From JADHLJ01 sp038146985 (lineage in GTDB: Bacteria; Pseudomonadota; Alphaproteobacteria; Thalassobaculales; Thalassobaculaceae), in NCBI GenBank assembly GCA_038146985.1, contig JAYQSQ010000013.1, positions 248,001-312,000 on the forward strand: a stretch of 64,000 nt of DNA, in the 5' to 3' direction. This document shows, in pieces, positions 19,091-28,362 of the stretch (position 1 is the first letter of the stretch; each line of letters begins with the position of its first letter). The position numbers and the translations under genes are program-made. The notes beneath the pieces are model-generated. The model saw only the letters and a program-made list of their open reading frames with translations. It ran no database searches and was not told the DNA's origin.

Positions 19091-20245
19091 ATGGCCGGCG
19101 GACTTGAGATCCTGGTTGGGACCACCAAGGGTGCCTTCCTGATCCAGGGTGATGGGGCGCGAGCCGATTGGGAGGTCAGAGGACCGTTCTGTGACGGCTG
19201 GCCGATCAATCACGTGATCGGCGATCCGGACACCGGCGCGATCTGGGCGGCCGGTGGCGGCGGTGATCAAGGCGCCGGCGTTTGGCGGTCGGGTGACGGC
19301 GGTGAGAGTTGGGAGCTTGCCCGGTTGACCAAGGGGACGATGGACGACTGGGCGGCGAGTGATCCTGAATTCGCCAGACTAACCGGATGGGAGCTAGTCC
19401 CCCTGCCCTTCGGGGAGGAGTTTTCGCAGATCTGGTCGCTGGGGCTGGCCCACGGTACGCTCTATGCCGGAACCAAGCCGGCCAGCCTGCTGGCAAGCCT
19501 CGACGGCGGGGTGAGCTGGCAGCGGGTTCAGGGTCTGAGCGACCACCCGTCGGCGGGAAGCTGGAATCCCGGCGCGGCGGGGCTGGTACTGCACACCATC
19601 CTGTCCGATCCCGCTGACCCAAGGAAACTTTGGATCGGCATTTCCGCCGCCGGGGTGTTCGCCAGCGAGGATGGCGGGATTACCTGGGAGCGGCGCAACC
19701 GACTCTCCAACGCCGAGGCCTGCCCGCATCACCACCATCCCGCGGCACCGCGCGACGGCGAGATCGGGCATTGCGTGCACAACATGATGCTGGCGCCGGG
19801 TGGCGGGCGGATCTACCAGCAGAACCATCATGGGGTCTGGCGTTCAAGCGATGGCGGGCGAAGCTGGGACAACATCACGGCGGGTCTGCCCTCGACCTTC
19901 GGTTTTCCGATCCGGGTGCACCCCCGCGATCCGGAAACGATCTGGACCCTGCCACTGAACGGCGACATGGCTGGGCGGTTTCCGCCCGACGCGGCGGCGG
20001 CGGTCTGGCGCTCCCGCGACGGCGGCAGGAGCTGGCAGGATCTGCGCGCCGGGCTGCCGCAACAAAACTGCTTCTTCACCGTTCTGCGCCAGGCGATGGC
20101 CGGCGACCGGCGCGATCCGGCCGGCATCTATTTCGGCACCAACAGCGGCTCGGTCTTTGCCAGCCGCGACGAGGGCGATACCTGGAACGAGATCGCCCGG
20201 CATCTGCCGACGGTCCTGTCGGTCGAGATCCTGGACCGGGGTTAG
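19091..20245 (+). CDS. BNR/Asp-box repeat beta-propeller protein (sialidase-like fold)
   Basis: A 384-residue protein with six Asp-box repeats: SGDGGESW, SLDGGVSW, SEDGGITW, SSDGGRSW, SRDGGRSW and SRDEGDTW. These mark the turns of a beta-propeller like that of sialidases, BNR glycosidases and Vps10-type domains. A His-rich loop (CPHHHH) in the middle may bind metal. There is no signal peptide, which argues against a secreted glycosidase. The ATG has an AAGGAG site. It stands alone between the urease operon and a convergent monooxygenase gene. Function unknown. Confidence 0.85.
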   Translation: MAGGLEILVGTTKGAFLIQGDGARADWEVRGPFCDGWPINHVIGDPDTGAIWAAGGGGDQGAGVWRSGDGGESWELARLTKGTMDDWAASDPEFARLTGWELVPLPFGEEFSQIWSLGLAHGTLYAGTKPASLLASLDGGVSWQRVQGLSDHPSAGSWNPGAAGLVLHTILSDPADPRKLWIGISAAGVFASEDGGITWERRNRLSNAEACPHHHHPAAPRDGEIGHCVHNMMLAPGGGRIYQQNHHGVWRSSDGGRSWDNITAGLPSTFGFPIRVHPRDPETIWTLPLNGDMAGRFPPDAAAAVWRSRDGGRSWQDLRAGLPQQNCFFTVLRQAMAGDRRDPAGIYFGTNSGSVFASRDEGDTWNEIARHLPTVLSVEILDRG

Positions 20246-20278
20246 GCCGTCATTCCCACACCTTGCGTCCGGCAGGCT

Positions 20279-20300
20279 CGGCGGCGTTATTCCGCCGCCG
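20279..20300 (-). terminator. GC-rich hairpin between convergent genes
   Basis: An 8-base-pair perfect stem with a 6-base loop that contains the stop codon of the minus-strand monooxygenase gene. There is no clear T-run. It is a candidate terminator for the plus-strand BNR gene. Confidence 0.35.
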
Positions 20301-21399
20301 CCTTGGTCGCTTCGGCATGGCGCGAGAAGGCCGGCATCACCTCTTCGGCAAGCAGGGTCATCGACCGACGGCAAAAGGCATGGTCGTCCCACTCATGCGC
20401 CATCGCGGTCAGCACACCGAAATGCCCGGTGATGTCACGTAGCGCGACCAGCTTGTCGACCACTGTCGAGGGCGAGCCCCAGGCGACCTGATAGTCGGCC
20501 ACTTCCTGCCAGGTGATGGAGTCGGGATCGGCATAGCCTTCCGGGGCGGCGAACTTGATGAGGCCGCGCGACTTCAGCGAGGCGACCAGATAGCGGAACC
20601 AGAAGCTGATCGGGCCATCTTCTTTCATAATGTAGTCGCGGGCCTCCTGGTCGGTGGGCGCGACGACGACGCTGCGCGAGACCCGCCAGATTTCCCGGTC
20701 GGGCGCCCGCCCGGCCTTCTCGCAGCCCTCGGAATAGGTCTCCCAATGGCCGGCGGTATAGCGCGGGTTCAGGAAGGCGGCGCCGGAGATTGGAATCCAG
20801 CCGTTCTCGCCGGCCAGCTTCGCGCTGCTGGATTTCGGCGACATGATTGAGATCGCGATCGGCGGGTGCGGTTGCTGATAGGGTTTCGGGAAATGCCCGA
20901 CGCCGTATTCAGCCCGGCTCACATCCTTGATCTTGACGTTCCAGTATTTGCCCTCGCGGTCATAGGGCGGCTCGCCGGCCCAGATGGCCAGGATATGCTC
21001 GATGGATTCCTGGACCATGGCGGCGCGGTCGGTCGTGCCGCCGACGCCGAACAGCTCCACATCCGATGAGAGGCTGCCGTTGCCGATGCCCATCTGGAAG
21101 CGGCCCTTGGAGAGGTGGTCGAACAAGGCAGCCTGGCCGGCGACCTGGGCCGGGTGGTGATGCGGCAGACAGAACACGCCGGTGCCCATCTTGATATTTT
21201 TGGTCTCGCCCAAAAGGGTTGCGAGGAAGACCAGCGGCGCCGGGATCGGCTCCGCCGTCGCCGAGGCATGCTCGCCCACCCAGACCTCCTCGAAGCCGAG
21301 CTTGTCTGCCAGCAGGATCGCCTGGCGGTCCTCCTCGAGGATCTCGGTCAGGTTGCGCGCCGGATCGTGCACCGGTTGCATGAACATCCCAAGTCGCAT
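20287..21399 (-). CDS. Luciferase-like (LLM class) flavin-dependent monooxygenase
   Basis: A 370-residue TIM-barrel oxidoreductase of the bacterial luciferase superfamily, using FMNH2 or F420. Family features: MRLGMFMQPVH at the start, GFEEVWVGEH, KNIKMGTGVFCLPHHHP, FDHLSKGRFQMGIGNG and the C-terminal GSPSTVVDKL. Two ATGs are adjacent after GGGAGG; the second gives better spacing and is used here. It is divergent from the BenE transporter, with which it may share regulation. Its substrate is probably an alkane, alkanesulfonate or aromatic compound, but this cannot be fixed from sequence. Confidence 0.88.
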   Translation of the reverse strand: MRLGMFMQPVHDPARNLTEILEEDRQAILLADKLGFEEVWVGEHASATAEPIPAPLVFLATLLGETKNIKMGTGVFCLPHHHPAQVAGQAALFDHLSKGRFQMGIGNGSLSSDVELFGVGGTTDRAAMVQESIEHILAIWAGEPPYDREGKYWNVKIKDVSRAEYGVGHFPKPYQQPHPPIAISIMSPKSSSAKLAGENGWIPISGAAFLNPRYTAGHWETYSEGCEKAGRAPDREIWRVSRSVVVAPTDQEARDYIMKEDGPISFWFRYLVASLKSRGLIKFAAPEGYADPDSITWQEVADYQVAWGSPSTVVDKLVALRDITGHFGVLTAMAHEWDDHAFCRRSMTLLAEEVMPAFSRHAEATKAAAE

Positions 21400-21559
21400 C
21401 ATCGCCTCCCTAAATGCCCAGCCATGGTCGGGCCCGTGGATTTATCCTTGGAAGAAATGCTAACACGGCGCCGGCCACCCGTCAGGATGATGAAGTGTCG
21501 CGGCGATACCTATCGCGTGGGTGGTTCGTCGCAGGAACCTTTGCCTTGGGAGTGTCGCA

Positions 21560-22705
21560 ATGCGTGCGTCGGTCGTGATCTCGCCCGTGGTGGCGGTACT
21601 GGTCGGATTCGGCGGCTCGGTCGCCGTGGTGCTCGCGGCGGCGCAAGCGGTGGGGGCAAGCCCGGCAGAGACCTCGTCCTGGGTCTCCGCTCTCTGCTTC
21701 GCGATCGCCGCGATTACGGGCTATCTCAGCCTGCGCCACCGGATGCCGATCGTGGCGGCCTGGTCGACGCCGGGCGCGGCGCTGATCGCGGCGTCAACCG
21801 GGATCTCCTTGGAGGCCGCCGCCGGTGCCTTTGCGCTCGCCGGTGTTCTGTTGCTGCTGACCGCGGCGATCCGGCCGCTCGGGACCCTGATCGAGAAGAT
21901 CCCGACGGCCATCGCCTCGGCCATGCTGGCGGGCGTGCTGTTCGACTTCGTGGTCGCGGTCTGGGGGTATCTGGAAACCGATTGGACGCTGGTGCTGCCG
22001 CTTATCGTGGCTTTCGTGGTGCTGCGGCTGTTCTCGCCGTCCTGGGCCGTGCTGGCGGTGCTTGCGCTAGGGGTGGCGCTCTCGCATTTTTTGGGCCTGA
22101 CCACGCCGGTCGGCGATTTGGGAGTCTCGAGCCTGTTGCTGATCACGCCGGTCTGGGATCCGGCGGTGCTGGTCGGGCTCGGCATTCCGCTCTATCTGGT
22201 GACCATGGCTTCGCAGAACCTGCCGGGCTTCGCGGTTCTGCGGGCGGCGGAGTACCCGGTGCCGACACGCTCCATCTTGACGGTCAGCGGGCTTGCCTCG
22301 CTCGCCACCGCCTTTGCCGGCGCCCATAGCAGCAACCTCGCGGCGATCACCGCGTCCATCTGTACCGGCCCGGACGCGCATCCGGATAAGGATAAGCGCT
22401 GGCTGTGCGGACCCTTCTACACGCTGTGCTATCTCACGCTGGGATTTTTCGGCGCCTCGGTGGTGACCCTGTTCGCGAGTTTCCCGGAGGCTCTGATCGT
22501 GACTGTCGCCGGCGTCGCCCTGACCGGGCCGCTGGTCGGCGCGCTCAGTTCCGCCATGGGAGAGCCTGATGACCGTTTCGTTGCGGTCTTGACCTTCGTG
22601 GTCACCGCTTCAGGCCTCAGCGTCCTCGGTATCGGCTCTGCCTTCTGGGGCCTGGTCGCCGGACTGATCGCCCACGGCCTGCGTTTGGCGGTGGCGGCGC
22701 GTTGA
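21560..22705 (+). CDS. BenE family benzoate/proton symporter
   Basis: A 381-residue, highly hydrophobic inner-membrane protein with about 12 segments. The region MPIVAAWSTPGAALIAAS, preceded by AAQAVGASPAETSSW, is the hallmark of the BenE family (benzoate transport; YdcO in E. coli). ATMASQNLPGF-like and AGAHSSNLAAITASICTG motifs in the second half also fit. The chosen ATG follows GGGAG; an upstream in-frame start lacks a signal. The neighbouring divergent monooxygenase is consistent with aromatic uptake and oxidation, which is inference. Confidence 0.9.
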   Translation: MRASVVISPVVAVLVGFGGSVAVVLAAAQAVGASPAETSSWVSALCFAIAAITGYLSLRHRMPIVAAWSTPGAALIAASTGISLEAAAGAFALAGVLLLLTAAIRPLGTLIEKIPTAIASAMLAGVLFDFVVAVWGYLETDWTLVLPLIVAFVVLRLFSPSWAVLAVLALGVALSHFLGLTTPVGDLGVSSLLLITPVWDPAVLVGLGIPLYLVTMASQNLPGFAVLRAAEYPVPTRSILTVSGLASLATAFAGAHSSNLAAITASICTGPDAHPDKDKRWLCGPFYTLCYLTLGFFGASVVTLFASFPEALIVTVAGVALTGPLVGALSSAMGEPDDRFVAVLTFVVTASGLSVLGIGSAFWGLVAGLIAHGLRLAVAAR

Positions 22706-22898
22706 CCCAGGTGCTTGACGGATCTGGTGTCAATGTTCCCGTCGCCCCGGCGAAAAGCTGGGCCAAAAATCGGACCGGTCAGCGTGAAAAACCCGGCGGC
22801 ATAGGGAACGAAGCGGGAGGAAACCTCGAGACCGGGCCCTGCCGTTCGCTTGGGGGACGGTGAAGGTCGCGTCACAGTCCGGTCTCAGCCATCACGTC

Positions 22899-23822
22899 TT
22901 ACCTGTTCAGGAAGTGCAGCCCCAGCCCCGGCCTTGGCCACTCCATGGCGACAAGCCGCCCGGTATTGGAAAGAGTGATGAACGCGATCGTCAGGTCCGG
23001 TCCGCCGAAGCAGATGTTGGTCGGGAACAAATCCGGCATTTCCACCGTCTCCTCGGTGCTGCCATCCGCCGCGTAGACGCCGATGGCCCCCGGCAGGGAG
23101 CCGACACAGACATTGCCGGCGCTATCGACGGCGAGCGAGTCGAACAGGTGATAACCCGCCGGCGCGCCGATCAGCCGCCCGCGCTCCCACGGCACCGGAC
23201 CGCGCGTGCGTTTGATCTTGCCGGGCCCCTCGATCTCGAATGCCCAGAGCCGGCCACAATGGGTTTCCGCCACATAAAGCTCCCGTCCGTCCGGTGAAAG
23301 GCCGATCCCGTTCGGCCCGTCCATCGGCGCGACGGCCGTGGTGATGAAGGAGCCGTCGGCACGCGCGTAGTAGACCGCTCCCCGATCCCGATCGCGCCGC
23401 CGCGTGTGGCCATGGTCGGTGAACCACAAGCCGCCATCGGCGTCGAAGACGATATCGTTCGGCCCGATCAGCGGGTGGCCGTCGCATTCCCGATACAGCA
23501 CCTCGCTTTTCCCGGTCGAGAGATCCACCGCTTCGATCCAGCCATGCGGAACATCCGGGGTCGAGAGGCTGGGAAAGTATTTGCCGTCCTTCTCGAAGAA
23601 CGGCATGCCGCCGTTGTTGCAGACATAGCAGCGGTCGTCCGGACCGATCGCGAGGCCGTTGGGCCCGCCGCCGGTTTCGGCAACCAGGTTCTTGCTACCG
23701 TCCGGCGTCACCCGGGTGATGCAGCCGGCCGCGATCTCGACCACCAGAACCGAGCCGTCCGGCATCGCGACGGGCCCCTCGGGAAAACGTAGGCCTCTCG
23801 TAACTTCTCGAAGATCGGGCAT
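22899..23822 (-). CDS. SMP-30/gluconolactonase/LRE family protein
   Basis: A 307-residue six-bladed beta-propeller of the SMP-30 family, Ca/Zn-dependent lactonases and related hydrolases. RFPEGPVAMPDG supplies the first metal-binding Glu, GPNGLAIGPDD and GPNDIVFDADGGLWFTD supply the Asn ligands, and DSLAVDSAGNVCVGS carries the Asp. It begins 5 bases after the stop of the upstream luciferase-like gene and forms a two-gene operon with it. The lactone substrate is unknown. Confidence 0.9.
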   Translation of the reverse strand: MPDLREVTRGLRFPEGPVAMPDGSVLVVEIAAGCITRVTPDGSKNLVAETGGGPNGLAIGPDDRCYVCNNGGMPFFEKDGKYFPSLSTPDVPHGWIEAVDLSTGKSEVLYRECDGHPLIGPNDIVFDADGGLWFTDHGHTRRRDRDRGAVYYARADGSFITTAVAPMDGPNGIGLSPDGRELYVAETHCGRLWAFEIEGPGKIKRTRGPVPWERGRLIGAPAGYHLFDSLAVDSAGNVCVGSLPGAIGVYAADGSTEETVEMPDLFPTNICFGGPDLTIAFITLSNTGRLVAMEWPRPGLGLHFLNR

Positions 23823-23826
23823 CGCC

Positions 23827-24888
23827 CTATTCCGCGGCGATCTTCATCTCGCGCACATGCGGCAGGACCTCCTTCGAGAACAGGCGCAGCATGTCGATGG
23901 TCTGCTGCTGGCCGTAATAGGGCGGGTAGTGGACCATGATCGAGGTGGCGCCGATATCCCGGAAGGCTTCAATCTTGCGAATCACCGTGTCGGGCGAGCC
24001 GTGCAGGATGGTCTTCTCGACCAACCGGTCATAGGCGAACTGATCCTCGTCGGACTTGCCGGTCACATCGCCGAGGTAACTGCCGGCGGCCATGAAGGTC
24101 TTCATGTGATGGGTGATGCCGGCCTCGCTCTGCTCGCGAGCCTGGGCATCGGTCGGCGCGACATAGACCATGCGGACAACGTCGACCCGCCCGAAGGCCG
24201 GATTCTGGTTCAGCGGCGCAGGGGCCGAGTGCATGTGCTTGCGATAGTGGCGGATATGTTCGCCGATGATCTCCAGCGACGGCAGGGTCGACTGCATGAG
24301 CCCGAAACCGTTTTCCGCCGCGAATTGCATCGACTCGTTGGTGCCCGCGCCCATGAAGAAGGGCGGGTGGGGCTTCTGAATCGGCTGCGGGAAGATCTCG
24401 TATTGCGGGTCCATCTTGAACTTGAAATGCTTGCTGTCGGAATTGACCCGCTTGTCGTGAAAGCCTTTCAAGATAAGCGGGATGGCCTCCTGCTGGATCT
24501 CGCGGCGCTGCTCGTAGCTGATTCCGAGCCCCTCGAATTCATAGGGCCGGTAGCCGGAGCCGAGACCGAGCTGAAAGCGGCCGTTGCTCAGGATGTCGAT
24601 GAAGGCGGCGTTCTCGACGATCCGCATCGGATGGTGCAAGGGCACCACCATGACCGCCGCACCGAGCTTGATCCGCGTGGTCTTGGCCGCGAGGTAGGCG
24701 AGATAGCTGAACGGGTCGGGCAGGATGCCATAGGTGTTGGAGAAGTGGTGTTCGGCGATCCAGACGCTGTCGAAGCCAAGCGCCTCGGCTTCCAGGATCT
24801 CACGCGTCACCCGCTCGTGGATCGCCTGATGCGGATAGGGCTCGGTCTTCGGGTCCGGATGCGAGGTGAAGAGAATTCCGACTTCCAC
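23827..24888 (-). CDS. Luciferase-like (LLM class) flavin-dependent monooxygenase
   Basis: A 353-residue luciferase-superfamily oxidoreductase. GFDSVWIAEHHFSNTYG, RIKLGAAVMVVPLHHP and GRFQLGLGSGYRPYEFEG are typical. The GTG start (VEVGILFTSHP) has an AGGGGAG site about 8 bases upstream; the longer open frame has no homology before this point. It is followed closely by the SMP-30 lactonase gene, so the monooxygenase may make an ester or lactone that the lactonase opens (inference). It is only distantly similar to the one ending at 20287. Confidence 0.88.
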   Translation of the reverse strand: MEVGILFTSHPDPKTEPYPHQAIHERVTREILEAEALGFDSVWIAEHHFSNTYGILPDPFSYLAYLAAKTTRIKLGAAVMVVPLHHPMRIVENAAFIDILSNGRFQLGLGSGYRPYEFEGLGISYEQRREIQQEAIPLILKGFHDKRVNSDSKHFKFKMDPQYEIFPQPIQKPHPPFFMGAGTNESMQFAAENGFGLMQSTLPSLEIIGEHIRHYRKHMHSAPAPLNQNPAFGRVDVVRMVYVAPTDAQAREQSEAGITHHMKTFMAAGSYLGDVTGKSDEDQFAYDRLVEKTILHGSPDTVIRKIEAFRDIGATSIMVHYPPYYGQQQTIDMLRLFSKEVLPHVREMKIAAE

Positions 24889-24990
24889 GGCAATGGCTCC
24901 CCTGGGGCTGGCGCATCGGCGATACGCGGTTTGCTGACCGAGAAAGACTAGCACCGCCGCATAGGGGGTACACGGCACGCACCCGGAAAA

Positions 24991-26091
24991 TCATGAGGGG
25001 GATCGCTCTGCCGCGAGGCGCCTCCAGGCAGCGATCATCAGGGCGGCGGCCTGCTCCATCTCTTCGGCCGCCGTGAAACGGCCAAGGCAGAGCCGGACCG
25101 TACGCGCCGCCGCTTCGGGGGCAAGGCCAATGGCCGAGAGGACCGCCGATGGGGCGTCGGAGCCGCTGGCGCAGGCTGAACCGGCGGAGATCGCGACCTC
25201 GGGCATCTCCAGCATGAAAGCCTCGGCCTCGACCGATGGCAGGGTCAGGCTGAGATTGCCGGGGATCCGCGCCGTCATCGAGCCGTTGACCCGGAGTCCC
25301 GGAATCGCGGCCTTGAGCTTGGACAGCAAGTTGTCCCGCAACCCGCCGATCCGGCGCCTGTCGGCCTCCAGTTCCCGGCTCGCGATATTCGCTGCGGCGC
25401 CGAACCCGACCGCCAGGGGCAACGGCACAGTCCCCGCGCGCAGGCCCATCTCCTGGCCGCCGCCGGTGATCAGCGGTTTGACATCGATCCCACGACGGAT
25501 GAACAGCGCGCCGATTCCCATCGGACCATAGGCCTTGTGAGCGGAAAAGCTCGCGAGGTCGACATCGAGCCGTCGAACATTCACCGCCGTCTTACCCAGG
25601 GCCTGGGCACAATCGGCGTGCAGCAGCATTCCCTTGTCATGGCAGACCCGCGCGATCTCTTCGATCGGTTGGACAACGCCCAGTTCGTGATTGACCAGGG
25701 CAACCGAGACCAGCCGCGTTTCGCCGGTAATAGCGTTCGCCAGACGCTCTGCGTCGACCAACCCGTCCTGGCCGACCGGCAGTATAAGGACATCTCGGGC
25801 GTTCTGGACGCTTGGATGTTCAATGGCGCTGGCCAGGACGCCACCTTCAATGCCGCGCAGCGCCATGTTGTTGGCTTCGGTCGCGCCGGAGGTGAAGACA
25901 ATCTCGCTGGCCTCGGCGCCGATGGCCGCCGCAACCTCGCGTCTGGCGGTCTCAACCGAATCCCGGGCGCGCCAGCCGGCCGCATGATCGCGGGAATGCG
26001 GATTGCCGAACTCGTTCCCGAGGTAGGGCAGCATCACTTCCCGGACGCGCGGGTCCAAAGGCGTTGTCGCATGATGGTCGAGATAGATCAC
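24991..26091 (-). CDS. Cysteine desulfurase, NifS/IscS type
   Basis: A 366-residue PLP enzyme that takes sulfur from cysteine as a persulfide. VIYLDHHATTPLD is the family start, the PLP lysine is Lys186 in SFSAHKAYGP, His92 (EHPSV) stacks on the cofactor and the catalytic Cys307 sits in SAGSACASG, making it a group I enzyme. The GTG start overlaps the deaminase stop by GTGA, so the genes are co-translated. There is no iscU or suf neighbour. Its place in a purine block that also encodes xanthine dehydrogenase suggests sulfuration of the XDH molybdenum cofactor, as NifS4 does with XdhC in Rhodobacter capsulatus. Confidence 0.92.
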   Translation of the reverse strand: MIYLDHHATTPLDPRVREVMLPYLGNEFGNPHSRDHAAGWRARDSVETARREVAAAIGAEASEIVFTSGATEANNMALRGIEGGVLASAIEHPSVQNARDVLILPVGQDGLVDAERLANAITGETRLVSVALVNHELGVVQPIEEIARVCHDKGMLLHADCAQALGKTAVNVRRLDVDLASFSAHKAYGPMGIGALFIRRGIDVKPLITGGGQEMGLRAGTVPLPLAVGFGAAANIASRELEADRRRIGGLRDNLLSKLKAAIPGLRVNGSMTARIPGNLSLTLPSVEAEAFMLEMPEVAISAGSACASGSDAPSAVLSAIGLAPEAAARTVRLCLGRFTAAEEMEQAAALMIAAWRRLAAERSPS

Positions 26092-27092
26092 CCCGCCGCC
26101 TCGGCGATCCGAGCGAAGGCCCGGGATTTCGCATCCGCCGTGATGAAAGCGCCCTCGAAACTGTTGCGCGCGAGCGTGACCACCTCGCCATCGCTCAAGT
26201 CTAGAGCGCTGTCGAGCGCCAGGAAGTTCTCCTTCACATAGCCGCCGAAATAGGCCGGGTCGTCGGAATTCACCGTCGCCATCAGCCCTGCGTCCAGCAT
26301 GCGGCGTATCGGGTGGCCGCGCATGTCGTCGATCACGCAAAGGCGGAGGTTGGACAAGGGGCAGACGGTGAGCGGAATCCGGTCACGGGCGATGCGCCGG
26401 ACCAGTTCCTTATCTTCGAGCGCCCGGTTGCCATGGTCGATCCGGTCGACGCCGAGGACATCGATTGCTTGCCAGATATAGTCCGGCGGCCCTTCCTCGC
26501 CGGCATGGGCGACGAGCCGAAACCCCTCGTCACGGGCGCGCCGGAAAACATTCCTGAACTTGGCCGGTGGGTGACCGAGTTCCGAGCTGTCCAATCCGAC
26601 GCCGACAATCCGGTCCTTGTTTGCAAGCGCCAGATCCAGCATGCGTTCAGCGTCGGCTTCGTCCAGATGCCGCAGGAAACAGAGGATCAGATGACCGGAG
26701 ACATCAAGGTCGCGCGCGGCGATATCGAGCGCGTCCGTGAGGCCGTCCAGAACGTCGGAGAACGAAACACCGCGTGGGACATGGCCTTGCGGGTCGAAAA
26801 AGATCTCGACGTGCCTGACATTGTCCGCCGCCGCGCGCTGCAGATAGGCCAGCGTCAGGTCCCGAAAGTCCTCTCGGGTCTGCAGGACCGACATGCCTCG
26901 GTAATAGATGTCGAGGAAATCCTGCAGTTCGGAAAAACGGTAGGCTGCCAGGACATCGTCACGCGTCGCGAAGGGTAAGGTCACGCCGTTGCGGGCCGCC
27001 AGATCCAGCATCATCGAGGGCTCGAGGCTGCCCTCGATATGGATGTGCAACTCGGCCTTCGGGATGGTGCCGATCAGACCCGCCCGAGCCAT
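26088..27092 (-). CDS. Adenine/adenosine deaminase family protein
   Basis: A 334-residue Zn-dependent amidohydrolase of the adenosine deaminase family. Metal and catalytic motifs are ELHIHIEGS (His16, His18), LVAHAGEEGP, DHGNRALED and NSDDPAYFGGY. The HIEGSLEP and DDPAYFGGY forms resemble the microbial adenine deaminase (Aah1-like) subgroup more than true adenosine deaminases, so hypoxanthine formation from adenine is likely, feeding xanthine dehydrogenase. An AAAGGAGG site precedes the ATG. It overlaps the cysteine desulfurase gene and lies 111 bases beyond the transporter genes. Confidence 0.88.
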   Translation of the reverse strand: MARAGLIGTIPKAELHIHIEGSLEPSMMLDLAARNGVTLPFATRDDVLAAYRFSELQDFLDIYYRGMSVLQTREDFRDLTLAYLQRAAADNVRHVEIFFDPQGHVPRGVSFSDVLDGLTDALDIAARDLDVSGHLILCFLRHLDEADAERMLDLALANKDRIVGVGLDSSELGHPPAKFRNVFRRARDEGFRLVAHAGEEGPPDYIWQAIDVLGVDRIDHGNRALEDKELVRRIARDRIPLTVCPLSNLRLCVIDDMRGHPIRRMLDAGLMATVNSDDPAYFGGYVKENFLALDSALDLSDGEVVTLARNSFEGAFITADAKSRAFARIAEAAG

Positions 27093-27131
27093 GCTTCCTC
27101 CTTTGGAAAAATCCCTATCCCTTATGGCGAA

Positions 27132-27165
27132 CGCCCCGCTCCGGTCGAGGTGACGAAGCGGGGCG
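27132..27165 (-). terminator. Hairpin after the BMP gene
   Basis: A 9-base-pair stem (27132-27140 with 27157-27165) downstream of the transporter operon and just before the deaminase. No T-run follows directly. It may terminate or only attenuate transcription into the deaminase gene. Confidence 0.35.
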
Positions 27166-27203
27166 CCGGTATTGCATCCGGGTCCACACCGGAAGCCTTG
27201 GTG

Positions 27204-28283
27204 TTACTTCGGCAGCGAGCCCTCGACGCCTTCGACATAGAAGTTCATGCCGAGAAGCATGCCGGCGTCGGCGATCTTACCGGCCTCGACGACGACCTTG
27301 CCCGACTGGTCCTTGATCGGGCCGGTGAAGGGGTGCAGCTTGCCGCTGCGGATCGCTTCCTCGGTCTCCTTGGCCAGCTTGGCGACATCGTCCGGCATGT
27401 TCGTATAGGGCGCCATCGCGACCATGCCTTCCTTCAGCCCATGCCAGACGTCCTGGGATTTCCAGGAGCCGTCGATCACCGCGCGGGTACGCTCGACATA
27501 ATACTTGTCCCAATCGTCGATGATCGCCGAAAGCTGGGCCTTGGGCGCGAAATGGATCATGTCCGAAGCCTGGCCGAAGCCCTTGACGCCGCGGTTCTCC
27601 GCGACCTGAAGCGGCGCCGGGGAGTCGGTGTGCTGGGTGATGATGTCGGCACCCTGGTCGATCAGTGCCTTGGCCGCATCGCCCTCCTTGCCGGGGTCGT
27701 ACCAGCTGTTCACCCAAACGACGCTGATCGACATCGCCGGGTTGACCGAGCGCGCGCCAAGCAGGAACGCGTTGATGCCGCGTACGACCTCGGGGATCGG
27801 GAAGGAGGCGACATAACCGATCTTGTTGGTCTTCGAGATCTTGCCGGCGATGACCCCGGCGATGTAGCGGCCCTCGTAGAAGCGCGCGCTGTAGGTCGAG
27901 ACGTTCTTGTCCTGCTTATAGCCGGTTGCATGCTCGAACTTTACGTTGGGGAACCGCTGCGCGACCTTGAGGGTCGGATTCATGAACCCGAAAGAGGTGG
28001 TGAAGATCAGGTTGTGGCCGGTGGAGGCGAGCTGGCGGATCACCCGCTCGGAGTCCGGGCCTTCCTTGACGCTCTCGACGAAAGTGGTCTTCACCTTGTC
28101 GCCGAACTCCTTCTCGATGGCGAGGCGCCCCCGGTCGTGTCGGTAGGTCCAGCCATGGTCGCCGATGGGCCCGACATAGACGAAACCGACCTTTGTCTCG
28201 GCCGACGCGGACGCCATGCCCGCGGCGACCACGCCAGCCGCAAGCGTGCCGGCCAATGCCTTGAATACCGTTCTTCTGTGCAT
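27204..28283 (-). CDS. BMP family ABC transporter substrate-binding protein (nucleoside type)
   Basis: A 359-residue periplasmic binding protein of the Bmp/PnrA/Med family, which usually binds purine nucleosides. A signal peptide covers residues 1-28 and ends ASASA; RR in HRRTVFKAL leaves open a Tat or Sec route. Core motifs include FVYVGPIGDHGWTY, GHNLIFTTSFGFM and NKIGYVASFPIPEVVRGINAF. The ATG follows GGGGGAT. Last of the four transporter genes, it works with the two permeases and the ATPase upstream. Its location between xanthine dehydrogenase and purine deaminase genes supports a purine or nucleoside ligand. Confidence 0.93.
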   Translation of the reverse strand: MHRRTVFKALAGTLAAGVVAAGMASASAETKVGFVYVGPIGDHGWTYRHDRGRLAIEKEFGDKVKTTFVESVKEGPDSERVIRQLASTGHNLIFTTSFGFMNPTLKVAQRFPNVKFEHATGYKQDKNVSTYSARFYEGRYIAGVIAGKISKTNKIGYVASFPIPEVVRGINAFLLGARSVNPAMSISVVWVNSWYDPGKEGDAAKALIDQGADIITQHTDSPAPLQVAENRGVKGFGQASDMIHFAPKAQLSAIIDDWDKYYVERTRAVIDGSWKSQDVWHGLKEGMVAMAPYTNMPDDVAKLAKETEEAIRSGKLHPFTGPIKDQSGKVVVEAGKIADAGMLLGMNFYVEGVEGSLPK

Positions 28284-28362
28284 TATCGATCCCCCGATTT
28301 AAGGATAGAGTTGAAAGGTTCTTGTTTCCTCCCGAAACGGCGCTCCCGTTCTCCCGCCTCGA

